DNA of 62,764 nucleotides from Dyella_A sp051962475 (GCF_051962475.1 NZ_JBQCCF010000049.1:1-62764); one strand, 5' to 3'. Positions 48,696-57,782 are shown, counted from the first letter of the stretch. Program-made: numbers and translations. The notes: generated by a model not told the origin, from the sequence alone.

Positions 48696-50150
48696 TCACT
48701 TGCCGTCGGGCACCGTGATGCCGATGAAACTGCTCTGCTCGCCGCGGCGCACCAGCAGCAGCACAGTACTGCCCGCCTTGACGTCCTTGGTCGCCGCGCG
48801 GAAGTCGGCCACGCTGCCTACGGCGTGCTGGTCCACCCGCAGGATCACGTCGCCCGCGCGCAGGCCCGCCTGCGCGGCGGCTTCGCCGGAAATGTCCGTC
48901 ACCTGCACCCCCTCGCCCGCGCGCAGCCCCATCTGCTTGCGATCATCGGCACCGATCGGCCCAACCGTCAGGCCGAGAGCCTCGGAGCCGGAGGTCTGCA
49001 CGGGCGCGGAGCCATCCGGAGTCACCGCGTCAGGGTCGCGCGGCGCGGTACCCACCGTCACCTGCAGGGTCTCCTGCTTGCCGTTGCGCAGCACTTCCAC
49101 CGGCACGCGCGTGCCGGGCTTGGTCAGGCCTACCAGCGGCGGCAGGTCGCCGGGCTGGTCGATCGTTTCGCCGTTGTACTTGAGGATGATGTCGCCGGCC
49201 TGGATACCGGCCTTCTCGGCGCCGCTGTCCGGACTGACCTGCGTCACCGCCGCGCCGACACCGCGATCGAGCTTGTAGACCTTGACCATGTCATCGCTGA
49301 CACCCTGCACCATCACGCCGAGCTGGCCGCGGGTCACGAAACCCTTCGCCTTGATCTGCTCGACCGCGTTCATCGCCACGTCGATCGGGATGGAGAACGC
49401 CACGCCGAGATAGCCGCCGGTGTTGGAATATATCTGCGAGTTCACCCCCACCACCTGGCCCTGCAGGTTGAACAGCGGCCCACCGGAATTGCCGCGGTTG
49501 ATCGGCACATCGGTCTGGATGAACGAGGTGTAGGGCTGGTCGCCGCCACCCAGATTACGGCCAACCGCGCTGACGATGCCCTGAGTCACCGTGTAGTCAA
49601 AACCAAACGGCGAGCCGATGGCTAGCACCCACTGGCCCGGCTTCAGGGACTGAGATTCGCCGATGCGCACCGCCGGCAGCGTGCCCTTGGCGCTGACCTT
49701 CAGCAGCGCGATGTCGTACTGGGGATCGGTGCCAACCACCTTGGCGGTGAGCGTGCGGCGATCCTGCAGGCGCACCGTCACCTCGTCGGCGTGGTCGACC
49801 ACATGATTGTTGGTCAGGATGTAGCCGTCGCCGGAAATGATGAAGCCCGAGCCCAGCGAGGTGTGCTTCTGCTCCTCGGGCGAAGGCATGGCCGGCATGC
49901 CGAAGAAGCGCCGCAGGATCTCCGCCTGATCATCGCCGCCGGGGACACCCGGCATCGCGCGGGGTTGCCGGCGGCCGTTGTACTTCGCTTCCACGTGCAC
50001 CACCGCGGCCGCGTTCTGCTGGACGATGCCGGTGAAATCCGGCAACGACGCCGCCGATGCGGCAGCGGGGGTCTGGGCCTGGACGCCACCGGCAGCGGCC
50101 AGTCCGATCAACACGCTGCAGGCAAGCAGACGCACGCTGGAACGACTCAT
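48696..50150 (-). CDS. mucD: Do-like periplasmic serine protease (MucD/DegP)
   Basis: 484 residues. A Sec signal peptide (LLACSVLIGLAAAGGVQAQ) precedes a trypsin-like domain with the triad His (TNNHVVDHADE), Asp (YDIALL) and Ser (NRGNSGGPLFN). Two PDZ domains follow (about 265-355 and 380-480). It degrades misfolded envelope proteins and, in pseudomonads, restrains the sigma-E/AlgU pathway. A strong AGGAGGAG precedes the start. It follows rseA after 117 bases that contain an 8-bp hairpin. Confidence 0.94.
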   Translation of the reverse strand: MSRSSVRLLACSVLIGLAAAGGVQAQTPAAASAASLPDFTGIVQQNAAAVVHVEAKYNGRRQPRAMPGVPGGDDQAEILRRFFGMPAMPSPEEQKHTSLGSGFIISGDGYILTNNHVVDHADEVTVRLQDRRTLTAKVVGTDPQYDIALLKVSAKGTLPAVRIGESQSLKPGQWVLAIGSPFGFDYTVTQGIVSAVGRNLGGGDQPYTSFIQTDVPINRGNSGGPLFNLQGQVVGVNSQIYSNTGGYLGVAFSIPIDVAMNAVEQIKAKGFVTRGQLGVMVQGVSDDMVKVYKLDRGVGAAVTQVSPDSGAEKAGIQAGDIILKYNGETIDQPGDLPPLVGLTKPGTRVPVEVLRNGKQETLQVTVGTAPRDPDAVTPDGSAPVQTSGSEALGLTVGPIGADDRKQMGLRAGEGVQVTDISGEAAAQAGLRAGDVILRVDQHAVGSVADFRAATKDVKAGSTVLLLVRRGEQSSFIGITVPDGK

Positions 50151-50189
50151 GATCTCCTCCTAGACACGGGTTCAGGCAAACGGACACCA

Positions 50190-50210
50190 CCGGCGCGCCA
50201 TACGCGCCGG
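50190..50210 (-). promoter_or_regulatory. Hairpin between rseA and mucD
   Basis: CCGGCGCG (50190-50197) and CGCGCCGG (50203-50210) pair perfectly with a CCATA loop. No T-run follows on the minus strand. It may modulate read-through or mRNA stability between rseA and mucD. Confidence 0.4.
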
Positions 50211-50267
50211 GGCAAACAAGTAAGCATCTGGAAAGCGCACCGCGGAACGGGACACGCGGAGCGCTAT

Positions 50268-50903
50268 TTACTGCGCGACAGCCGCCTCGCGCACAGGGCG
50301 CCGGACCGACTGACGTGTGGGATCGATCAGCAACAGATAGCTGCCGTCGGCGTTCTGCCGGGTGCGGTAACCATTCACCCGGTACGGCGACAGCGACTGC
50401 TCGTAGGGTGAAATGGCGTCGCCGGCGGGGAACGCAGCCTGCTCGCTGTAGCGGAACGCATTCGTATTGCTCAGCCAGGCCGGCACGGCGGCCGGAGCGG
50501 CCTGTGACGGCGCTGCGGCCGGCTCGCTGACCTTGGCCACCGAGGGCGCAGCCAGTGGCGCGTCCACCGAGTGTCCGGCTGGCCGACTCGCCATCAAGGC
50601 GACCACGGCGACACTGGCCGCAATGGCACCGCCGGCGGAGAACTTGAGCCAGTTCGAACGTCGCCCGCGCGGCATCGCCGCGGCAGCGGCTTCCACCGCG
50701 ATCGCCTGCATGACCCGGTCGGCGAAGGTGGAAGATGCCAGGGTCGGAAGCTCGCCGCGCAGGCTGGCCGACGCCACGTGGAAGCTCGACCAGCGCTGCT
50801 GCAATCCGGCATCGTGGTCGAGCCGGCGCAGCAGGAAGCGGAGCTCCTCGCTACCGAGCTCGCCATCCATGCCTGCAGAGAGTTGTTCGGGGTTGTTGCT
50901 CAT
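50268..50903 (-). CDS. rseA: Sigma-E factor negative regulator RseA-like
   Basis: 211 residues. The N-terminal cytoplasmic anti-sigma domain has EQLSAGMDGELGSEELRFLLRRL and WSSFHVASASLRGE. One transmembrane helix is near residues 87-105 (GGAIAASVAVVALMA). A Pro/Ala-rich periplasmic part ends with the conserved-looking ANGYR-like tail (RVNGYRTRQNADGSYLLLIDP). It holds RpoE inactive until cleaved. Its ATG overlaps the rpoE stop (ATGA). Confidence 0.88.
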   Translation of the reverse strand: MSNNPEQLSAGMDGELGSEELRFLLRRLDHDAGLQQRWSSFHVASASLRGELPTLASSTFADRVMQAIAVEAAAAAMPRGRRSNWLKFSAGGAIAASVAVVALMASRPAGHSVDAPLAAPSVAKVSEPAAAPSQAAPAAVPAWLSNTNAFRYSEQAAFPAGDAISPYEQSLSPYRVNGYRTRQNADGSYLLLIDPTRQSVRRPVREAAVAQ

Positions 50904-51493
50904 GTCTGATCCTCGCGATCGGACAACAGTGGACGCAATTTTTCGTCGATCGCCTCACGAGCCCGGAAGATGCGCGAACGCACAGTTCCTATGGGGCAAC
51001 TCATGGTTTCGGCGATGTCCTCGTAGCTGAGCCCTTCCACTTCCCGCAGGGTGATGGCGGTGCGCAGCTCTTCGGGCAGGGCTTGGACCGCAGCAAACAC
51101 GGTTTGTTCCACCTGCTGGCGCATCAGTTCACGCTCGGGCGTGGCGGTTTCCTGCATGCGGTCGGAGCCGGGCACGAACACGGCGTCTTCCGCATCGATG
51201 TCGTCGGCCGGGGGACGCCGCCCCATCGCCACCAGGTGGTTCTTCGCGGTGTTGACGGCGATCTTGTACATCCAGGTGTAGAACGCGCTGTCACCGCGGA
51301 ACGAGCCGATCGCCCGCCAGGCGCGCACGAAGGCGTCCTGGGCGATGTCCTCGGCCTCGGCGTGATTGTTCGCATAGCGGGAAACCAGCCCGATCACCTT
51401 GTGCTGGTACTTGCGCACCAGCAGGTCGAACGCCCGCTTGTCCCCCTGTTGGACACGCTCGACCAGCGCCCGATCCAGTTCGTTGTCGCCCAT
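50900..51493 (-). CDS. rpoE: RNA polymerase sigma-E factor
   Basis: 197-residue ECF sigma factor of the RpoE/AlgU group. It has region 2 (DKRAFDLLVRKYQHKVIGLVSRY, AEDIAQDAFVRAWRAI) and region 4 (EELRTAITLREVEGLSYEDIAETMSCPIGTVRSRIFRAREAI). It controls the envelope stress response. The start ATG 51493 has a GAGGGGA upstream. A sigma-E promoter at 51559-51585 overlaps the other in-frame start (51559), which argues for 51493 and for autoregulation. It heads the nine-gene leftward operon. Confidence 0.95.
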   Translation of the reverse strand: MGDNELDRALVERVQQGDKRAFDLLVRKYQHKVIGLVSRYANNHAEAEDIAQDAFVRAWRAIGSFRGDSAFYTWMYKIAVNTAKNHLVAMGRRPPADDIDAEDAVFVPGSDRMQETATPERELMRQQVEQTVFAAVQALPEELRTAITLREVEGLSYEDIAETMSCPIGTVRSRIFRAREAIDEKLRPLLSDREDQT

Positions 51494-51558
51494 CCGGGCC
51501 GTCCCCTCGGTTGCTGTGGCCACTTCAATCGCATTCTCGGCGGAGGATGGAAGCCGCA

Positions 51559-51585
51559 TCAGACACGCTGCAGCGCCGCAAGTTC
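51559..51585 (-). promoter_or_regulatory. Sigma-E-type promoter of the rpoE operon
   Basis: On the minus strand GAACTT (51580-51585) is followed after exactly 16 bases by TCTGA (51559-51563), matching the RpoE consensus (GAACTT, about 16 bases, TCTRA). Transcription would start near 51552, giving an approximately 60-base leader before ATG 51493. It indicates positive autoregulation of rpoE. Confidence 0.8.
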
Positions 51586-51625
51586 ATCCCGCGGCTTCAT
51601 CGAGGTGGGGACGACCGGCCCCAGC

Positions 51626-54205
51626 TCAAGCCGCCGCCGCGCCCTCGCCTTCCACCAGGCGCTGACGCTCGCCCAGCAGCCGCTCGAAACTGGCCTGCGG
51701 CAGCGGCCGACAGAACAGGTAACCCTGCAGCTCGTCGCAGTGGTTGGCGCGCAGGAACTCGAAGTGCTGCTCGATCTCGACACCCTCGGCCACCACGCCC
51801 CGCTTCAGACGGTGCGCCATCTCGATGGTCGCCCGCACGATCGCCTCGTCGTCGGGGTCGATGCCGATGTTGCGCACGAAACTCTGGTCGATCTTGATGC
51901 GGTCGGCCGGCAGCCGCCGCAGGTAATCCAGCGAGGCGGCGCCGGTACCGAAATCGTCGATGGCGATGCGGCAGCCCAGGTCGTGCAGGCCGTGCAGGTT
52001 CTCCACCAGGTTGGGCACCTCCTTGATCGAGATGCTCTCGGTGACTTCCATCTCGAGCAGACTCGGGTCGAGGCCGGTCTCCTTGAGCACGCGGCTGACC
52101 ACGTCCAGCAGGTCCGGCTCCATCAGCTGCACCGCCGACAGGTTCACGCCCAGCCGCAGACGCAGACCGAACGCCTGCTCCCACGCCTGCGCCTGGGCGC
52201 AGGCCGTGCGCAGCACCCATTCGCCCAGCGACACGATGAGACCGCTTTCCTCGGCCAGCGGGATGAACACACCGGGGCTGATCCCGCCCAGCTCCGGGTG
52301 CTCCCAGCGCACCAGCGCCTCCATGCCCACGATGTCCTCGGTGGCCGCGTCCACCTGTGGCTGGTAGAACACCCGCAGTTCGCCGTTGCGTTCGGCGTGG
52401 CGCAGCCGGGAAATCAGGGCCACGTCCTGCTGCTGGGCCTGGTCCTGGCTCATTTCGTAGATCTGAAAGTTGTTGCGGCCCAGATGCTTGGCGGCGTACA
52501 TCGCCTCGTCGGCGTGCTTGAGCAAGGTGTCGGCGTCGGCGGCGTCATCGGGGAAGAAGCTCACGCCGATCGATGCGGTGACCTGCAGCTCCTCGCCGCC
52601 GTCCAGGTGCAGCGGCGCCTCCATCACCTGCACGATCTTCTCGGCCACACGCAGCACGTCGTCGGTCTTGATGATGTGTCGCAACACCACCGTGAACTCG
52701 TCGCCGGCATAGCGCGCCACCGTGTCGGAAGCGCGGATGGAACTGCACAGCCGCTGCGTGACCACGCGCAGCACCTGGTCGCCCGCGGCGTGGCCGTAGG
52801 TGTCGTTGATCGCCTTGAAGCGATCCAGGTCCACGAACAGCACGGCGAAACACTCGCCGGTGCGGTGGGCTTCGCGGATGATCGTGTCCAGGCGATCGTT
52901 GAACAGCAGGCGGTTGGGCAGGCCGGTGAGCGCATCCAGCAGGCCTTCGGCGCGCCCCTGCTCGCGCGTGCGGCGCAACTCGATCGACTGGGCGAAGCGC
53001 GCCGCCGCACAGCGCAGCACCGGCTCGACGATATCCATCCGCCCCAGCCCACGCCGACGCCCCACCAGCAGGGCGCCGATCACGCTGCGGCGCTCGTCCA
53101 GCAGTGGCAGGCCCGCGAAACCGGCGAGGCGCAACTGCTGCAACAAGGGGTCGTATTCGGCCAACCGCTGGCCATCGTCCGCATGCAGCATGGCCTTGCC
53201 GCCCAGCACCCGGCGCAGCGAGGTCTGCAAGGCAGGATCGGGCCAGTCGATGTCCTCGCCCTTCCAGTGCAGGATGAGTTGCGACGGCACCGCGCTGTCT
53301 TCGGGGCGGGCCGACCACAGCGCGAGGTAATCCAGTGACAGCTCGTCGATCAGCAGACGGGCCGTGGCTGCCTGTGGGTCGATGCTGTTGCCCGCCTGGA
53401 ACATCCGCGTGAGCAGGGCCAGCGCCGCCTCGCCGCGAGCCTCGGCGCGGTCGCTGCGAAACGACAATGCCACGGCGTCCCGGCCGCGGTGGCGCACACG
53501 CCGCGCGTTGGCCTGTCCGGTATCGGCGCCATGCCGCGTGCGCCGCTGACAGGGGTACCACCGGCGATCCACCTCGCCCAGCACCTGGTCACACTCGACG
53601 CCCTCGAAGGCCAGCAGCGCAGCGAGCGGCTTGCCGAGCAGGTCGGTCACCGCCAGCTGGCTGTGCCGGAATACGGCCGCGTTGATGTCCAGCATGCGCT
53701 CGCCGGACGGGTCCACCACGATCCATTCGCAGTCGCCGTCGTCGTCATCGAAGGCAAAGCGGTAGGCCAGCGCATCCTCCGGCGAAGCGGGGGCGACGAC
53801 GCGGCCCTCCGGTATGGGGCCGGCCGGCTCACGCGAGCGGGCACGCTGCCAGCGTGCCACCAGTTCACGCTCTAGATGGGTGCTGTCCAGCCAGTCGGTC
53901 ACCGAATCTGGCAGCAGCGCCGGGCCGATCTTGCAGTCGGCGGCGAACACGGCCAGCAACGGCGCGTCGCGGCAGACATCCATCGCGCGCAGCTGTTCGC
54001 AGCACGCCCGCGAGGCCCGCCCATCCCCTTCGAAGGCGACCACGATGAGGGCCACCGGTCCGCGTCCAGCCAGGAGGATGGCGGCATGGGCGGCGTCGCG
54101 CGCACTGAGGATGCGATCGTGCTCTTCGCGGTCCAGCACATCGAACAGGCGCCGACGCAGTTCGCGGTGCGCCGCCACCACCAGCATGTCGGTCGGCGCG
54201 GCCAT
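51626..54205 (-). CDS. Multidomain GGDEF-EAL cyclic di-GMP protein
   Basis: 859 residues, probably soluble. In order: a receiver-like domain without a clear phospho-Asp (about 1-125), a PAS-like region (about 145-240), a GAF-like domain (about 275-410), a GGDEF domain and a C-terminal EAL domain. The GGDEF signature is ARYAGDEF (Ala replaces the first Gly, which can still be active), with I-site RASD five residues before it. The EAL domain keeps GMEALVRWEHP, NLSAVQL, EVTES, IDDFGTG, KIDQSF and EGVE, so phosphodiesterase activity is plausible. Its ATG overlaps the stop of the upstream gene (ATGA). Confidence 0.9.
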   Translation of the reverse strand: MAAPTDMLVVAAHRELRRRLFDVLDREEHDRILSARDAAHAAILLAGRGPVALIVVAFEGDGRASRACCEQLRAMDVCRDAPLLAVFAADCKIGPALLPDSVTDWLDSTHLERELVARWQRARSREPAGPIPEGRVVAPASPEDALAYRFAFDDDDGDCEWIVVDPSGERMLDINAAVFRHSQLAVTDLLGKPLAALLAFEGVECDQVLGEVDRRWYPCQRRTRHGADTGQANARRVRHRGRDAVALSFRSDRAEARGEAALALLTRMFQAGNSIDPQAATARLLIDELSLDYLALWSARPEDSAVPSQLILHWKGEDIDWPDPALQTSLRRVLGGKAMLHADDGQRLAEYDPLLQQLRLAGFAGLPLLDERRSVIGALLVGRRRGLGRMDIVEPVLRCAAARFAQSIELRRTREQGRAEGLLDALTGLPNRLLFNDRLDTIIREAHRTGECFAVLFVDLDRFKAINDTYGHAAGDQVLRVVTQRLCSSIRASDTVARYAGDEFTVVLRHIIKTDDVLRVAEKIVQVMEAPLHLDGGEELQVTASIGVSFFPDDAADADTLLKHADEAMYAAKHLGRNNFQIYEMSQDQAQQQDVALISRLRHAERNGELRVFYQPQVDAATEDIVGMEALVRWEHPELGGISPGVFIPLAEESGLIVSLGEWVLRTACAQAQAWEQAFGLRLRLGVNLSAVQLMEPDLLDVVSRVLKETGLDPSLLEMEVTESISIKEVPNLVENLHGLHDLGCRIAIDDFGTGAASLDYLRRLPADRIKIDQSFVRNIGIDPDDEAIVRATIEMAHRLKRGVVAEGVEIEQHFEFLRANHCDELQGYLFCRPLPQASFERLLGERQRLVEGEGAAAA

Positions 54206-54699
54206 CAGACGACCCAGCGCCCGTCACGCAATCTGGGACGCACGGGCAGATCCAGCCGGGCGCTGATCTTCACCGCCGCCTCGCCCAGGTGATCGACCAG
54301 CGCCTGCGGCGCATCAAGCAGGACCACCCGGCGCACATGTCCGGCTGGCGCGCGGGCCAGCTGACGCAGCAAGGTGGCGTCCATCGCCGACAACGGCAGC
54401 TCGAGATCCGCCAGCAGGTAAACGCCGAAGTGCATGCTCTGCTGCATGTAGCGCAGCGCGTTGCCCAGGCGCTGGCAGCCGGGCACGCGCGCGTGCGCAT
54501 CGCGCAGGCTTCCCAGCCCCTGGTCGGGCTGCCACAGGTAGACCGCCTGGCCGGAGTGCCGGGCGATGGTGCGAAAGTCGTTGATCAGCGTGGCGCCATC
54601 GCCGCCTTCGAGCACGATCAGGCCTCCCGGGGCGGCGAGGATGCGCTCGAAGATTTCCACTCCGGCCTTGGGCGGGCTGGACGCCATCATGGACTGCAT
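54205..54699 (-). CDS. Small protein resembling the N-domain of Ycf46-type AAA proteins
   Basis: 164 residues, no signal or membrane segment. The pattern FERILAAPGGLIVLEGGDGATLI, then GQAVYLWQPDQGLGSL, then GVYLLADLELPLS and VVLLDAPQALVDHL, resembles the non-catalytic P-loop-like N-terminal domain of Ycf46-family AAA proteins. No Walker A lysine is seen, so nucleotide hydrolysis is unlikely. Its stop overlaps the start of the GGDEF-EAL gene, which suggests a functional partnership. Start ATG 54699 chosen; 54690 and 54687 are alternatives. The similarity is my inference. Confidence 0.6.
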   Translation of the reverse strand: MQSMMASSPPKAGVEIFERILAAPGGLIVLEGGDGATLINDFRTIARHSGQAVYLWQPDQGLGSLRDAHARVPGCQRLGNALRYMQQSMHFGVYLLADLELPLSAMDATLLRQLARAPAGHVRRVVLLDAPQALVDHLGEAAVKISARLDLPVRPRLRDGRWVV

Positions 54700-54748
54700 A
54701 TAGCGCGGTACGTTTGCGCACCGCCGGGCAATTGGCAATAGCGAACGT

Positions 54749-54764
54749 GACCGCCTTCGCGGTC
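54749..54764. repeat. Short hairpin in divergent promoter region
   Basis: GACCGC (54749-54754) and GCGGTC (54759-54764) pair around a CTTC loop. It lies between the divergent Ycf46-like gene and the fatty-acid oxidation gene. It might be an operator; no family site is recognised. Confidence 0.3.
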
Positions 54765-54859
54765 TGTCCGGCGACGCCGGCTGGCGCAGGCCCCGATCTC
54801 GCATTCGACCGTCCGGGAGGGTATGGTTTGGAGCCCTTCCTCAGCGGCTGCTGGCTCCC

Positions 54860-56932
54860 ATGTTCGAAGGACTGCGATTCAACCACTGGAAGACCGGCCT
54901 GGACGACGCCGGCATCGTCACCCTCACCCTGGATCGTGCGGGCAACAGCGTCAACGCGATCTCGCGCGAGGTGCTGGACGAACTCGAGCAGATCGTCGAG
55001 CGCCTGGCGATCGAAAAGCCCGCCGGGGCGATCATCCACTCGGCCAAGCCCAGCGGATTCGCGGTGGGCGCCGACATCAAGGAATTCGTCTCCTATGCCG
55101 AGCACGGCAGCGTGCGCGAGAACATCGAGCATGGCCAACGCGTGTTCGAGCAGCTCGCCCGCCTGCCCTTTCCGACCGTGGCGGCAGTGCATGGCGCCTG
55201 CATGGGCGGCGGCACCGAACTGATCCTCGCCTGCCGCCAGCGCATCGCTGCCGAGGATGACAGCACCCGGATCGCCCTGCCCGAGGTCATGCTCGGCATC
55301 CACCCGGGCTGGGGCGGCACGGCACGACTGCCCCGCCTGATCGGCGCCACCGACGCGCTGCCGATCATGCTGACCGGCCGCACGCTGTCGGCACGGCGGG
55401 CGCTGGCGCTGGGCGTCATCGATCGCGTCGCGCCAGCGGCCGAACTGCTGGCGGAGGCACGCGCGCTGCTGCGCAGGCCGTACACGCGTCCGCTAAGCCA
55501 GCGGGCCAAAGCCTGGGCCACCAACCTGTGGCCGGTGCGGCAGATTCTGGCGCCGATGGTGGTCAAGCAGACCGCGGCCAAGGTGCGCAAGGAGCATTAC
55601 CCGGCACCGTTCGCGATGATCGAGGTGTGGCGGCGCGGCGGGAGTTCGATCCAGCAGCGCCTGGCGCTGGAGGCGCGCTCGGTGGCGAAGCTGGCCGACA
55701 CGCCTACCGCGCACAACCTGATCCGCATCTTCTTCCTGCAGGAGCGCCTGAAGAACCAGGGCGCAGGCGTGGAGCATGGCATCGAGCATGTGCACGTGGT
55801 CGGCGCCGGCGTCATGGGCGGCGACATCGCCGCCTGGTGCGCGCTCAAGGGCCTGCAGGTCACCCTGCAGGACCGCGAGATGAAGTTCATCCAGCCGGCA
55901 CTGGATCGGGCACGCCAGCTGTACGAAAAGAAGCTCAAGTCGGCGGACAAGGTGGAGGCCACGATGAAACGCCTGCGCGCCGACGTCGACGGCAGCGGCG
56001 TGGCCGATGCCGACCTGGCGATCGAGGCGATCTACGAGAACGCCGAGGCGAAGCGGACGCTGTATGCATCCATCGAACCGCAGTTCCAGACTCAGGAAAT
56101 CCTCGCCAGCAACACCTCCAGCATCCCGCTGGACGAACTGAGCGCAGGACTGAAGCAGCCGCAGCGCTTCCTCGGCCTGCACTTCTTCAATCCGGTGGCG
56201 CAGATGCCGCTGGTGGAAGTGGTGCGGCACGACGGGCTGGATCCCACCGTCGAACGGCGCGCACTCGCCTTCTGCAAGGCGCTTGGCAAGCTGCCGGTGG
56301 CGGTGAAAGGCACTCCGGGCTTCCTGGTCAACCGCATCCTCATGCCCTACCTGCTGGAGGCGTTGCGCCTGTACAGCGAGGGCGTGCCCGGGCCTGTGCT
56401 TGACCGCGAGGCGAAGAAATTCGGCATGCCCATGGGGCCGATCGAGCTGGCCGACACGGTGGGACTGGACGTGTGTGCGTCCGTCGGCAAGGAGCTGGCG
56501 CCGTTCCTGGGGCTGGAACTGCCGCCCGGTATCGAGGAAAAACTCGACGCTGGCAAGCGCGGCAAGAAGGATGGTCAGGGGCTGTATGTCTGGCAGGACG
56601 GCAAGCCAGTGAAGCCGGAGGTCGATCCGGACTACACCGCACCGGCGGACCTGCAGGAGCGGCTGATCCTGCCGATGGTCAACGAGGCGGTGGCCTGCCT
56701 GGCCGACGGCGTGGTGGACGATGCCGACCTGCTCGATGCCGGCGTGATCTTCGGCACCGGCTTCGCACCGTTCCGTGGCGGCCCGATCGCCTATGCCCGC
56801 AGCGAGGGCGCCGAGGTAGTGAAGGGGCGTCTGGAGAAGCTCGCGCGCCAGCACGGCGAGCGCTTCACGCCCAAGGCGGGCTGGGACCTTCCGGCACTGC
56901 GCGAGGCACCGGCCCCGCTCCTGCCCGCCTGA
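54860..56932 (+). CDS. Fused enoyl-CoA hydratase / 3-hydroxyacyl-CoA dehydrogenase
   Basis: 690 residues of the FadB/FadJ type. The N-terminal crotonase domain has GADIKEF, an oxyanion and catalytic pair at Glu120 (GACMGGGTEL) and Glu142 (PEVMLGIHPGWGG). The dehydrogenase domain has the NAD motif HVVGAGVMGGDIA near 304-316, HFFNP and VKGTPGFLVNRIL. A C-terminal helical domain completes it. It performs hydration and oxidation of enoyl-CoA in beta-oxidation. The thiolase partner is not adjacent. Starts at ATG 54860 with no strong ribosome-binding site. Confidence 0.92.
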   Translation: MFEGLRFNHWKTGLDDAGIVTLTLDRAGNSVNAISREVLDELEQIVERLAIEKPAGAIIHSAKPSGFAVGADIKEFVSYAEHGSVRENIEHGQRVFEQLARLPFPTVAAVHGACMGGGTELILACRQRIAAEDDSTRIALPEVMLGIHPGWGGTARLPRLIGATDALPIMLTGRTLSARRALALGVIDRVAPAAELLAEARALLRRPYTRPLSQRAKAWATNLWPVRQILAPMVVKQTAAKVRKEHYPAPFAMIEVWRRGGSSIQQRLALEARSVAKLADTPTAHNLIRIFFLQERLKNQGAGVEHGIEHVHVVGAGVMGGDIAAWCALKGLQVTLQDREMKFIQPALDRARQLYEKKLKSADKVEATMKRLRADVDGSGVADADLAIEAIYENAEAKRTLYASIEPQFQTQEILASNTSSIPLDELSAGLKQPQRFLGLHFFNPVAQMPLVEVVRHDGLDPTVERRALAFCKALGKLPVAVKGTPGFLVNRILMPYLLEALRLYSEGVPGPVLDREAKKFGMPMGPIELADTVGLDVCASVGKELAPFLGLELPPGIEEKLDAGKRGKKDGQGLYVWQDGKPVKPEVDPDYTAPADLQERLILPMVNEAVACLADGVVDDADLLDAGVIFGTGFAPFRGGPIAYARSEGAEVVKGRLEKLARQHGERFTPKAGWDLPALREAPAPLLPA

Positions 56933-56960
56933 TATGTTCTGCCGCCGCGGCGGCAGCGAC

Positions 56961-57530
56961 TTACCAGATCAGATCGGCCGGCACACCGTCGTCCGACTCG
57001 CCCGCCTCGTCCGGCGACACCAGCAACGCGACCACGCCCGCATCGACGGCACGCACCTGCTCGGCCAGCTCGCGGGTCACCAGCACGTAGCGCCCCGACT
57101 GCTGGATCACGCCTAGCTCGCCCGCATTGAGCGCTGCCAGCTGGGCGGCATCGACATAGACGCGGCGAATCTTGCCGCCGTACTCGAAGTGCCGCGCCTG
57201 GTCGGCGTCGGCCTTGTTGAGCGCCTGGCCGTCCAGAAGCTTCTGCACCTGGGCCTTGCGCTCACGCCGGATTCGCGCCTGCTCGGCCGCCTCCCGTTCG
57301 GCCCGCTTACGCTCGACCGCCTCGGTCTGTGCGCGCATGGCATACGCGCGCGCCAGGTCGATCTCCGCCTGATCACGCGGACGCTCGCCAGCGGGCCTGA
57401 CGCCCTTCGCCCCCGCCTTGCCTGCACCTTGGCGCGCCGGCTTGCCGTGCGACGGCGGCGGACGCTTCTCGTCACGCACCTGTTTGACGATGCCGCTTTT
57501 GAGCAGCTGGTCGCGCAAGGAATCGCCCAT
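56961..57530 (-). CDS. DUF2058 family protein
   Basis: 189 residues: MGDSLRDQLLKSGIVKQ at the N-terminus, then a Lys/Arg/Glu-rich, coiled-coil-prone middle, and a C-terminal domain with FEYGGKIRRVYVDAAQLAALNAGELGVIQQSGRYVLV. Typical of DUF2058/YaiL proteins, which are nucleoprotein-like and of unknown function. Highly charged and probably RNA- or DNA-associated. It is 25 bases downstream of slyX on the minus strand. Confidence 0.87.
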   Translation of the reverse strand: MGDSLRDQLLKSGIVKQVRDEKRPPPSHGKPARQGAGKAGAKGVRPAGERPRDQAEIDLARAYAMRAQTEAVERKRAEREAAEQARIRRERKAQVQKLLDGQALNKADADQARHFEYGGKIRRVYVDAAQLAALNAGELGVIQQSGRYVLVTRELAEQVRAVDAGVVALLVSPDEAGESDDGVPADLIW

Positions 57531-57555
57531 GCTCTGGATCCGTGTCCGTGCTGTT

Positions 57556-57780
57556 TCAGTAGTGGGGAGGTGGCGGCTCGTCGCGTGCGTCGTTCGATGC
57601 GCCGATGCGCACCGACGCCAGCTCGCTGCGCAGGTCGCGCACGATGCGCTCCAGCGCCGCGATGCGCAACGCCTGCTCCGCATCGGCGGCGCCGAGCGCA
57701 TGCACGGTGTCGTCGATGAAGGTGAGCCGCACCTCCAGTTCGGTCAGCCGCTGTTCCAGGTCGGGACGCTCGTCGGACAC
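57556..57780 (-). CDS. slyX: SlyX family protein
   Basis: 74 residues, a single coiled-coil helix (ERPDLEQRLTELEVRLTFID to LRSELASV) ending in the family tail PPPPHY. Function is unknown. The start is GTG 57780, fixed by GGAG six bases upstream, two bases after the ugd stop codon; probably translationally coupled to ugd. Confidence 0.9.
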   Translation of the reverse strand: MSDERPDLEQRLTELEVRLTFIDDTVHALGAADAEQALRIAALERIVRDLRSELASVRIGASNDARDEPPPPHY

Positions 57781-57782
57781 GA

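Noticed and set aside
54860..56932. FadR-like or PsrA-like operator control of the beta-oxidation gene
   Set aside because: No recognisable family operator was found in the divergent gap, only a 6-bp hairpin.
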